Positions 7,004-14,209 of a stretch of 34,048 nt of DNA are shown one piece after another; position 1 is the first letter of the stretch; each line of letters opens with the position of its first letter. Position numbers and translations under genes: made by a program. The notes below the pieces were generated by a model. That model saw only the letters and a list, made by a program, of their open reading frames with translations. It was not told the origin of the DNA and ran no database searches. Origin of the DNA: Patescibacteria group bacterium (lineage in GTDB: Bacteria > Patescibacteriota > Minisyncoccia > Phycocordibacterales > GWA1-40-21). Where the stretch lies: contig JAGWZI010000007.1 in NCBI GenBank assembly GCA_018968925.1, forward strand, positions 1 to 34,048, read 5' to 3'.

Positions 7004-8947
7004 ATGAACGAGTTGGAAGGGCTCAATGAGCGGCAAAAAGAGGCGGTGATGCAAACAAACGGCCCGGTTTTGATCATTGCCGGGGCGGGAGCGGGCAAGA
7101 CGAAGACGATCGTCCATCGGATTTTGCATTTGATCAAAGAAGGCGTGGCGCCGGAGGCGATTCTCGCCATCACGTTCACGAACAAAGCGGCAAAAGAGAT
7201 GCGCGAACGCGTGGAAAAAGCCCTGGCAAGCGACAAAACCCTGAATCTGCCGACGCATTTCCCGGGCAAGCCGTTCGTCAGCACGTTCCACTCGCTCGGC
7301 GTGCGTATCATCAAGGAAAACGCGCAAGCGATCGGCCTCACCCGCCATTTCGCCATCCTCGATCGGAGCGATTCTTCGAAAATCGTGAAAGAATGCCTTG
7401 CCGAGCTTTCCATCGATCCGAAACAGTTCGAGCCGGCGAAAATCCTGAATCGCATTTCGCGGGAAAAAGGGAATCTCACGACGGCCGAAGAATTTTCGCG
7501 CGACGCCGACCGCGGCTACACGGTTCCTGGCGTGACGGCTCGCGTCTGGCCAATGTACGAAGCGAAGCTCGCGAAAGACAAATCGCTCGACTTCGACGAT
7601 CTGCTTTTGAAAACGTACGAAATCCTGCGCGATCATCCGCGCGTGCTCGAACACTACCAGGAGCTCTGGAAATACATCCATATCGACGAGTACCAGGACA
7701 CGAACAAGGTGCAATACGCGATCGCGAAACTTCTCGCCGCAAAATACAAAAATATGACGGTCGTCGGCGACATCGACCAGTCCATCTACAGCTGGCGCGG
7801 CGCGGACATTCAGAACATTCTGGATTTTGAAAAAGATTATCCCGATGCCAAGACGATTCTGCTCGAGGAAAATTACCGCTCGACGCAGACGATCCTTGCC
7901 GCCGCGAACGAAGTGATCAAAAAGAACGCGCAGCGTCGCGAGAAAAACCTCTTCACGAAAAATGCGAAGGGGGAGAAGATCTCCTATTTCCGCGGCACGA
8001 ATGAAACGGAAGAAGCGCGCTTCATCGCGCGCAAGGCTTCCGAGCTCACCGGAAAAGGCGTCCCGGCGCGCGAGATCGCGGTCCTGTACCGCGCAAATTT
8101 TCAATCGCGCGCGCTTGAGGAAGCGATGCTCGCCGAAAGCGTGCCGTACCAGGTGCTCGGCACGAAATTTTTCGAGCGCAGGGAAGTGCGCGACATCCTC
8201 GCGTACCTCGGCGCCGCGCTCGATCCGGAGCAGCTTGCAAGCGTCAAGCGCATCATCAATATCCCGGCGCGCGGCATCGGCAAAGTCACCATGTTGAAAA
8301 TTTTCGAAGGAAACAGAAACAGTTTGCCGAGCGCGGTCGGCGAAAAAGTGAATCATTTTTACCGTCTTCTCGAAAGAATAAAGAAAGAAACTGAAACGAA
8401 AAAACCGTCGGAAGTGCTGCGTTTTATCATCAAAGAAAGCGGGCTTGAGCTTGAATTACAGAAAGGAACAGAGGAGGACAAAGAGCGGCTCGAAAACATG
8501 CGCGAGCTTGCGACCCTCGCCACGAAATACGATTACTTGCCGAAACCGGAAGGCATCGAGAAGCTTCTCGAGGAAGCGGCGCTGGCGACCGACCAGGATT
8601 CGATGGAGAAAAACGAGAATGCGGTCAAGCTCATGACCGTGCATGCATCGAAAGGCTTGGAATTTGATTATGTTTTTATCACCGGGCTCGAGCAAGACCT
8701 CTTCCCGCATCAAGCAATCGGCAAGGACGAGAAGACTCCCGAAGAAATGGAAGAAGAGCGGCGGCTTTTCTATGTTGCGCTCACCCGCGCCCGGAAAAAA
8801 TTATTCCTCACGCACGCCGAAATGCGCACGATCTTCGGCTCGACGCAGGTGAACCTGCCGTCCGAATTTTTCGCCGACTTTGACAGCGATCTTTTGGAGG
8901 AGGAAAAATTCGAGTTTCGGGATAAAATAATTTATCTTGACTGGTAA
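7004..8947 (+). CDS. UvrD/PcrA-type superfamily 1 DNA helicase
   Basis: A 647-residue 3'-5' DNA helicase used in repair and replication restart. All SF1A motifs are present: Q motif GLNERQKEAV, Walker A AGAGAGKTKT (about 26-35), TFTNKAAKEM, Walker B IDEYQDT (about 227-233), GDIDQSIYSWRGA, LEENYRST, VKLMTVHASKGLEFDYVF and ERRLFYVALTRARKKL. It is some 70-90 residues shorter than typical UvrD/PcrA. It stops soon after motif VI, so the C-terminal tail that binds RNA polymerase is absent or minimal. The stop codon overlaps the rsmA start by one base (TAATG), so the two genes form an operon. Whether it is the PcrA, UvrD or Rep equivalent cannot be decided from sequence. Confidence 0.95.
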   Translation: MNELEGLNERQKEAVMQTNGPVLIIAGAGAGKTKTIVHRILHLIKEGVAPEAILAITFTNKAAKEMRERVEKALASDKTLNLPTHFPGKPFVSTFHSLGVRIIKENAQAIGLTRHFAILDRSDSSKIVKECLAELSIDPKQFEPAKILNRISREKGNLTTAEEFSRDADRGYTVPGVTARVWPMYEAKLAKDKSLDFDDLLLKTYEILRDHPRVLEHYQELWKYIHIDEYQDTNKVQYAIAKLLAAKYKNMTVVGDIDQSIYSWRGADIQNILDFEKDYPDAKTILLEENYRSTQTILAAANEVIKKNAQRREKNLFTKNAKGEKISYFRGTNETEEARFIARKASELTGKGVPAREIAVLYRANFQSRALEEAMLAESVPYQVLGTKFFERREVRDILAYLGAALDPEQLASVKRIINIPARGIGKVTMLKIFEGNRNSLPSAVGEKVNHFYRLLERIKKETETKKPSEVLRFIIKESGLELELQKGTEEDKERLENMRELATLATKYDYLPKPEGIEKLLEEAALATDQDSMEKNENAVKLMTVHASKGLEFDYVFITGLEQDLFPHQAIGKDEKTPEEMEEERRLFYVALTRARKKLFLTHAEMRTIFGSTQVNLPSEFFADFDSDLLEEEKFEFRDKIIYLDW

Positions 8948-9747
8948 TGGAAAACATCCGCGCGAAAAAATCGTTGGGGCAGAATTTTTTGAAATCGAGG
9001 AAGGCGCTCGAAGCGATGGTGGCTGCCGGGGGCGTTTCCGCCGGAGACACCGTGCTTGAGATCGGCCCGGGACAGGGAGCGCTCACGGAAAAATTATTGG
9101 AAACCGGCGCAGACGTGATCGCCATTGAAAAGGACGATCGGCTCATCGCGGTCCTTGAGGAAAAATTTGCCGAAGCGATGCGAGACGGCGCATTGCGGCT
9201 TGTCCATGCGGATGTACTCGAGGAAGATATCGCCGCGCTCGGACTGAAAAATCACGGATACAAGCTCATCGCAAACATTCCGTACTACATTACCGGCCAG
9301 ATATTTCGGAAATTCCTCTCGGGAAATATCCAGCCGACAAAACTCGTCATGATGGTGCAGAAGGAGATCGCGGACAGGATCGTCGCCCGCGACGGCAAGG
9401 AAAGCCTGCTCTCGCTTTCCGTCAAAGCATACGGCACGCCGAAAAAGATCATGAAAGTGGAGAAGGAAAACTTCAGCCCGCAGCCGAAGGTGGACTCGGC
9501 GATCTTGCTCGTGGACGATATTTCAAAGGATTTTTTCGATGATCTGGACGAAAAACGGTTTTTTGGAATTTTGAAAGCCGGATTTGCGCATAAAAGGAAA
9601 ATTTTGGCTGCCAATCTGAAGGAAATGGCGGAAAAAAGGGGCGGAAAAAATCTTTCCGTGATTTTTTCCGCCCTTCCTCTTGCGGCAAAAGCCCGCGCCG
9701 AAGAGCTTTCCCTTGATGATTGGAAAAAACTGGCGGTTGTTCTATAA
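8947..9747 (+). CDS. rsmA: 16S rRNA (adenine-N6,N6) dimethyltransferase RsmA/KsgA
   Basis: A 266-residue enzyme that dimethylates the two adjacent adenines in helix 45 of 16S rRNA during late small-subunit maturation. Family signatures are KKSLGQNFL at the N-terminus, the SAM-binding EIGPGQGALT and VIAIEKDDRL, the catalytic NIPYYIT block near residue 112, and FSPQPKVDSAIL. Length is normal. It is translationally linked to the helicase by the TAATG overlap and has no Shine-Dalgarno sequence. The last codons contain the -10 box of the downstream gene, so the next cluster can be transcribed independently. Confidence 0.97.
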   Translation: MENIRAKKSLGQNFLKSRKALEAMVAAGGVSAGDTVLEIGPGQGALTEKLLETGADVIAIEKDDRLIAVLEEKFAEAMRDGALRLVHADVLEEDIAALGLKNHGYKLIANIPYYITGQIFRKFLSGNIQPTKLVMMVQKEIADRIVARDGKESLLSLSVKAYGTPKKIMKVEKENFSPQPKVDSAILLVDDISKDFFDDLDEKRFFGILKAGFAHKRKILAANLKEMAEKRGGKNLSVIFSALPLAAKARAEELSLDDWKKLAVVL

Positions 9748-9748
9748 T
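9720..9748 (+). promoter_or_regulatory. Promoter of the secretion cluster (gene at 9767)
   Basis: TTGGAA, a 17-nt spacer, then a perfect TATAAT (9743-9748), lying inside and across the rsmA stop codon. The ATG is 18 nt downstream, so a leader of about 10 nt is expected. Confidence 0.7.
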
Positions 9749-9766
9749 AGGGACACAGAAACCTCT

Positions 9767-11311
9767 ATGAAAAAATTCGAATTCAACGCGTTTCTCGTCA
9801 TCGCGCTCATCACTCTCTTCTCAGTCTCGGCGTATGCGGCGCAATTCATCCTCTCGCCGGGCACGACGCAGGCTCCGGCAACGACCACGGTGCCGGTCTT
9901 CACCCGCAATCTCATCACGGGCATGCAGGGTTCCGACGTCTCGGCACTGAACGCTATCCTCGACATCGAATTCAACACGACGGTCCCGGACCAGGGAACG
10001 TTCACCGCAAGCACCGAATCGTATCTCATCAAACTGCAGCAGCGATACGACCTCACACCTTCCGGCACCGTTTCGGGCAGTGACATGATCGCGAAATTGA
10101 ACGCCCTCGCGCAGGCCTACAACATCACGCTCGCCCAATTCCCGGTCTCGACGGGACCGTCCGTGCCGCAGGTGTTCACGCAGGACCTCTCACTCGGTTC
10201 GGTGAGCGACCAGGTGACACTCCTGAAAACCGTCCTGAATTCCGATCCCGACACTGCTCTTGCCTATACGACCGCGCCGTCAAATGTGTTCGACGCGGCG
10301 ACCCAGGCGGCGGTCATCAAGTTTCAGAACAAATACGCTTCGATCATTCTCATTCCGAACGGTCTGTCGCAAGGTACCGGTTCGGTCGGCGCCGCCACGC
10401 GCGACAAGCTCAATCGCATCATTGCGGCGATGAATCTCGGAACGGTCGCGCAAACCGGCACGTCCTCGAGCGTATCAACGACATACACGCCGGCCGGAAC
10501 GACGCAAGCCGGGGCGTCCTGCACGTCCGATACCTGGACCTGCAGCGACTGGAGCTCGTGTACGCCGTATGTAAAAACAACGACCACTACACCGCCACCC
10601 GTCACCATCAGCCGGCCGTCAGGCCTTTCGTGCACGCCGGGAACAAGCGGCACGGCTGGAGGTTGCTATGTCGACTGCTATGGATTCGGCGGGCAGCCGA
10701 GCGTTTTCAACGAATCGGGAGAGCAGGTCAGCAAAGCATCGGTATCATCTGACGGTTTCGGCGGTTGGCTCGTCAACCCGAACGGCATCACGAACGGAAC
10801 ATATTTCATAGAAAGCGGCAGCCAGAGCGTCACGCATTCCTTCTCTTACGGCAGCGCATGCTTCACGCCGCCCGTTCAGTCTCAGCCGATAACGCAGACG
10901 GCGACCATAACGCCGACGACCCAGACAAGGACCTGCACGATCGCGACCGTCTGTTCCGCGCCCGGGGCGAATCATACGCTGAACCTTCCTACATCGCAGG
11001 CGTGTCCGGCGACGCCAAATCCGTCCTCGAACGGCGCAAATGCGGGCCAGCCCTCCTCTTCTGCCTGCAACCCGGCGAACCTGACCACGCTTCAGCGCGC
11101 CGGCATCGTAGCGCCTCCCGCCGGCTGCAGCATACAGCCTTCGACAAGCGGTGGATCGGCATCAGGCGGTTGTAATGCACTTGAGGTGGTTTCCGGCATC
11201 TGCGTCGCCCAAGCGGTCGTGAGCGGAGTCGGAAGCGTCGTCGGTGGCGTCGTGAATGCGGTCGGCAGCGCGATAGGCGGCGTCGTCAATTTTATCGGCG
11301 GCCTTTTCTAA
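9767..11311 (+). CDS. Secreted peptidoglycan-binding protein with Cys-rich middle and glycine-zipper C-terminus
   Basis: A 514-residue protein. A signal peptide (1-25, cut after AYA) is followed by two PG_binding_1-like repeats (about 44-115 and 136-224; FTRNLITGMQGSDVSALNAIL and the parallel FTQDLSLGSVSDQVTLLKTVL). Next comes a Cys-rich stretch that includes a thrombospondin-1-like WTCSDWSSC near 256-264. A Thr/Ser/Pro-rich region with several Cys pairs follows. The last 32 residues form a Gly/Val repeat (VSGVGSVVGGVVNAVGSAIGG, then VVNFIGGLF), a glycine-zipper-like helix that could insert in a membrane. It is the first gene of the type IV-like cluster. ATG 9767 is chosen over the in-frame upstream start in rsmA because it begins the signal peptide. 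Role in wall anchoring or attachment is inferred. Confidence 0.88.
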   Translation: MKKFEFNAFLVIALITLFSVSAYAAQFILSPGTTQAPATTTVPVFTRNLITGMQGSDVSALNAILDIEFNTTVPDQGTFTASTESYLIKLQQRYDLTPSGTVSGSDMIAKLNALAQAYNITLAQFPVSTGPSVPQVFTQDLSLGSVSDQVTLLKTVLNSDPDTALAYTTAPSNVFDAATQAAVIKFQNKYASIILIPNGLSQGTGSVGAATRDKLNRIIAAMNLGTVAQTGTSSSVSTTYTPAGTTQAGASCTSDTWTCSDWSSCTPYVKTTTTTPPPVTISRPSGLSCTPGTSGTAGGCYVDCYGFGGQPSVFNESGEQVSKASVSSDGFGGWLVNPNGITNGTYFIESGSQSVTHSFSYGSACFTPPVQSQPITQTATITPTTQTRTCTIATVCSAPGANHTLNLPTSQACPATPNPSSNGANAGQPSSSACNPANLTTLQRAGIVAPPAGCSIQPSTSGGSASGGCNALEVVSGICVAQAVVSGVGSVVGGVVNAVGSAIGGVVNFIGGLF

Positions 11312-11315
11312 CCAG

Positions 11316-12305
11316 ATGATCGATTCGAAGTATCTTCCGTCAAGAAAATTCGTCACGGCGCTCGGCATCGCCGCCTTTCTCATCCTCGCCGCATGGGGCA
11401 TCTCTCTCATCAAGCCGGGTACGCCGCACGCAAAGATCGTCACCATAAACAATCCGGCGTCTTCCATTCAGGTTGACACGGATACGGACGGCTTGCCTGA
11501 CTGGGAAGAAGCGCTCTACGGTACCGATCCGCACAATCCCGACACAGCAGGTGACGGCATGACGGACGGGGAGAAAATACAAGAGAGCCGCGATCCGACC
11601 CTGCCGAATACGGCGGCAATCGGCATGGCGCCAACGAACCTCTTCAGCACGACGACCGTCGCCGAAAGCAACGCGATCGCGGCGGCGAACGACAACTTGA
11701 ACGCTACCGAGAAATTGGCTCACGATCTTTTTTCGAACATCATCGCCGCCCAGCCGGTTGGCGGCTCGCTTGATCAGAACACCGTGAACATGCTCGCCGA
11801 TCAGGCGATCGGCAATCTGCCGCAGAAGAACTTCATCGGCACGACCACCATGACCGGTCTGCATTTCATTCCGATCGATCAAGCCAACATTCATGCCCAG
11901 ATCACCGCATACCGGAGCGCGTTTTACCTGGCGACCGACGGAATCAAAGCGCTGCTCGGCCAAGACGCCGCGGCATTCAACGCAAACAGCGCAAGCGGCG
12001 ATATGAGCGGTGCACAAACCGCCGTACTAAAAATAATAGCTTCGTATCAGGCCATCGCCCAAACGCTCATCCGCATGCCCTTGCCGGCAATCCCCGAATC
12101 GCTTGGAGCTGAAACGCATCTCGCCATCGTGAACGATCTTCAAGGTTTGGCCGCTCTTGACCGTGATATACTTGCTTCGAACAAGAACAACGACAGCGCG
12201 TCGATATACGCCGACCTGCAGAACTATATCGGACTTACGTCGAATCTCGTCGCATCGCTGTACTTGATGGATACGAACCTCGGTATCGCCAGATCGAACA
12301 ACTAA
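11316..12305 (+). CDS. Membrane-anchored protein with a thrombospondin type 3-like calcium-binding repeat
   Basis: A 329-residue protein with an N-terminal transmembrane helix (about 12-32) and little cytoplasmic sequence. A TSP3-like repeat follows at about 53-85 (DTDTDGLPDWEEALYGTDPH, then DTAGDGMTDGE). The Asp-rich loops are typical calcium ligands. The remaining roughly 230 residues are Ala/Asn-rich and helical, with no motif that I recognise. It follows the previous gene by 4 nt and precedes the next by 1 nt, so it belongs to one operon. It has no Shine-Dalgarno sequence. Probably an extracytoplasmic subunit of the cluster; its function is unknown. Confidence 0.85.
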   Translation: MIDSKYLPSRKFVTALGIAAFLILAAWGISLIKPGTPHAKIVTINNPASSIQVDTDTDGLPDWEEALYGTDPHNPDTAGDGMTDGEKIQESRDPTLPNTAAIGMAPTNLFSTTTVAESNAIAAANDNLNATEKLAHDLFSNIIAAQPVGGSLDQNTVNMLADQAIGNLPQKNFIGTTTMTGLHFIPIDQANIHAQITAYRSAFYLATDGIKALLGQDAAAFNANSASGDMSGAQTAVLKIIASYQAIAQTLIRMPLPAIPESLGAETHLAIVNDLQGLAALDRDILASNKNNDSASIYADLQNYIGLTSNLVASLYLMDTNLGIARSNN

Positions 12306-12306
12306 C

Positions 12307-14139
12307 ATGAAAAACCGGCGCATTATTCCCATACTTTTCATCGTTCTGTTCTTTTTCGGCGTCGGATATCATCCGAGGCGAGCGCATGCGCAAATCCCGG
12401 TGACCGATGCCGGCGCCATCACCTTTCTGACCCAGATAGCCGCATCGGCAGGGGCGACGGCTGGATCGACCGCCGGCATCGCAACGGAACAAACCGGGCA
12501 GGACATCTGGACGCAAGCGTGGAACAAAGTCGTCCTGCCGGCCGCCGAAGGCGCCGCAAAACAGTTCGCGCTCCAACTCATCCAGAACCTGACGGAGGCA
12601 ACGGTAAAATGGATCAACAGCGGCTTCAACGGCCAGCCGACCTATGTCGCCGATATTGGCGGTTTCCTCGCCAATACCGCGGACCAGACCGTAGGCAACA
12701 TGCTTTTCAACGACCCGTCGCTCAATTTTCTCTGCGCGCCGTTCCAACTCCAGGTCAAGCTCGCGCTCGGCCTCTCGTATTCGCAACCGTTCTACAAGCA
12801 GATCAACTGTACGCTCTCGGGTGCGATCAACAATGCGACGAATGCCGTGAACAATTTCACCAATACCGTCAATACCGATTTCCGCACCCCGGGAGGATGG
12901 CAGAACTGGCTCTCGATCACGACGCAACCGCAGAATAACGCCATCGGCGCATTCCTGGTCGCCCGCTCGAACCTCGACAGCCAGATTTCCGCAAAACAGG
13001 CGGCCGCTTCCACAGAACTCACCCTCGGCCAAGGCGCGCTTTCCTACATGCAATGCGATCTCAATACCTATACGCCGAACGGCAATCTCGTTTCTACGAA
13101 GCACATCACCACCTCGCCGAATTACGGCTCGAGCTTTAAAAGCACGACGGATCAGGGCGGATATTACACGCAGCTCGATAACTGCGAGGTAAAGACGCCC
13201 GGTTCGGTCATCACCCAAATGCTTGGCTTCCAAGCAACCGGCGACGCGCGAACGCTTGAGCTTGAAGCTGCTCTGTCGAACGGCATCGATACCATATTTC
13301 AGGCGCTTGCGAACGAACTCGTCAAATCGGCAGCCGACCAGTTGGCCAACGGCCTGATCGGCAGCGGGGCGGGGCAGTATCAATCGAACTTTGGCCAATT
13401 GAGCCAGTTGAACGTTTCAAATTACAATGCCGCGCTCACAAACACGTTCAACAATCCGGGCGCCCTTGATTTCACCGGACAGTTGAATCAGTATGCAAGC
13501 GGCTTTTCCACCGGTCCGGCAAGTGCGACATCATCGACATCCTCGATGGCGGCAGCGGCCGGTATCAGTCCGGACGATCCGTTCTACTCACAGAAGACGA
13601 ACGGCGTCGTGATCATCGACAATATTCTCAACTTTGAAGGCCAATACCAGGCGGCGTTCGCCACCGCGCAGAACGCGCTTGCGGCCGGTAGGTTCGTCTT
13701 CGCGAATGCGGTCGCATGCAATATGAAGCTCGGCGACGGCGTATCGTACTCGCGGGCCATCTTGATCAATGCAAACGTCGTATCGAACATCGACGGGGCC
13801 ACGAATCCGTCGCGCACAGTGCAGCAGATCCCGTGGAACCTTTCTTATATAAACAACTCCATCGCCTTGTCGAACACGCACATTTCCTTCCTGAATGCCG
13901 CCTCGAGCGCAATCGCCGCGGCGACATCGACCGATCAGATAGCCGCCATCATGACCCAGGTGAACGGCACGTCCTTCGGCAGCGACCAGCCGCTCGCCAA
14001 CATGCCGGCGAACATCGCAAACTGGCTCTCCCAGATGCAAATCGCCTATACCACGAGCCAATGCCCGATCGATCTCTCCGCTCCGGCGCCTTCGCCGACG
14101 ACCGCTACGGCGTCCACTTCCGCATCGAGCACGCCATAA
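12307..14139 (+). CDS. Large secreted protein of the type IV-like cluster, unknown function
   Basis: A 610-residue protein with a signal peptide (hydrophobic 5-18, probable cut after RAHA). The mature part is rich in Asn, Thr, Ala and Ser. It carries a patterned region (AWNKVVLPAAEGAAKQFALQ, then WINSGFNGQPTYVADIGGFL) and a later KTPGSVITQML with an amphipathic helix before NELVKSAADQL. These blocks read like a conserved Patescibacteria family found next to VirB6/PrgI/VirB4 genes, but I cannot name it. A few scattered Cys (for example FLCAPFQ, INCTL) could form disulfides. The C-terminus is a Thr/Ser/Pro tail. It could serve the VirB5-like or surface-exposed role, which is a guess from context only. 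Confidence 0.82.
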   Translation: MKNRRIIPILFIVLFFFGVGYHPRRAHAQIPVTDAGAITFLTQIAASAGATAGSTAGIATEQTGQDIWTQAWNKVVLPAAEGAAKQFALQLIQNLTEATVKWINSGFNGQPTYVADIGGFLANTADQTVGNMLFNDPSLNFLCAPFQLQVKLALGLSYSQPFYKQINCTLSGAINNATNAVNNFTNTVNTDFRTPGGWQNWLSITTQPQNNAIGAFLVARSNLDSQISAKQAAASTELTLGQGALSYMQCDLNTYTPNGNLVSTKHITTSPNYGSSFKSTTDQGGYYTQLDNCEVKTPGSVITQMLGFQATGDARTLELEAALSNGIDTIFQALANELVKSAADQLANGLIGSGAGQYQSNFGQLSQLNVSNYNAALTNTFNNPGALDFTGQLNQYASGFSTGPASATSSTSSMAAAAGISPDDPFYSQKTNGVVIIDNILNFEGQYQAAFATAQNALAAGRFVFANAVACNMKLGDGVSYSRAILINANVVSNIDGATNPSRTVQQIPWNLSYINNSIALSNTHISFLNAASSAIAAATSTDQIAAIMTQVNGTSFGSDQPLANMPANIANWLSQMQIAYTTSQCPIDLSAPAPSPTTATASTSASSTP

Positions 14140-14149
14140 TAGGAGAGTT

Positions 14150-14176
14150 ATGCACATTTCGGTCCGGAAAGCCTAG
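14150..14176 (+). CDS. Possible 8-residue leader peptide with a Shine-Dalgarno sequence
   Basis: AGGAG lies 4 nt before an ATG that opens an 8-codon frame (MHISVRKA). Its TAG stop falls exactly in the loop of the hairpin at 14161-14188. The arrangement resembles a translated leader that could disrupt the hairpin. The frame is so short that chance is a serious alternative. Confidence 0.2.
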   Translation: MHISVRKA

Positions 14177-14188
14177 GCTTTCCGGACC
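14161..14188 (+). terminator. 12-bp perfect hairpin between cluster genes
   Basis: GGTCCGGAAAGC and GCTTTCCGGACC pair around a CTAG loop, followed by only TTTG. It lies 21 bases after the stop of the 610-residue protein and just before the TATAAT of the VirB6-like gene. It probably is a weak terminator or attenuator splitting the cluster into transcription units. Confidence 0.6.
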
Positions 14189-14195
14189 TTTGTGG

Positions 14196-14201
14196 TATAA
14201 T
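14196..14201 (+). promoter_or_regulatory. Extended -10 for the VirB6-like gene
   Basis: TGTGG-TATAAT; the hexamer ends 8 nt before ATG 14210. No convincing -35 lies upstream, since that position is in the hairpin. Confidence 0.68.
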
Positions 14202-14209
14202 TTTTCCCA

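Noticed and set aside
5873-8356. 827-codon minus-strand open frame covering the unknown gene and half of the helicase gene
   Set aside because: Only the part up to 6910 has protein-like sequence, a Shine-Dalgarno sequence and a promoter; the rest is Arg/Phe/Asp-rich antisense of the helicase.
9680-9766. Upstream extension of the peptidoglycan-binding gene into rsmA
   Set aside because: The extra 29 codons lie within rsmA in another frame and precede the promoter; the signal peptide begins at 9767.
12235-13398. 387-codon minus-strand frame in the secretion cluster
   Set aside because: It is antisense of the signal-peptide-bearing 610-residue protein, with low-complexity Arg/Glu/Asp content.
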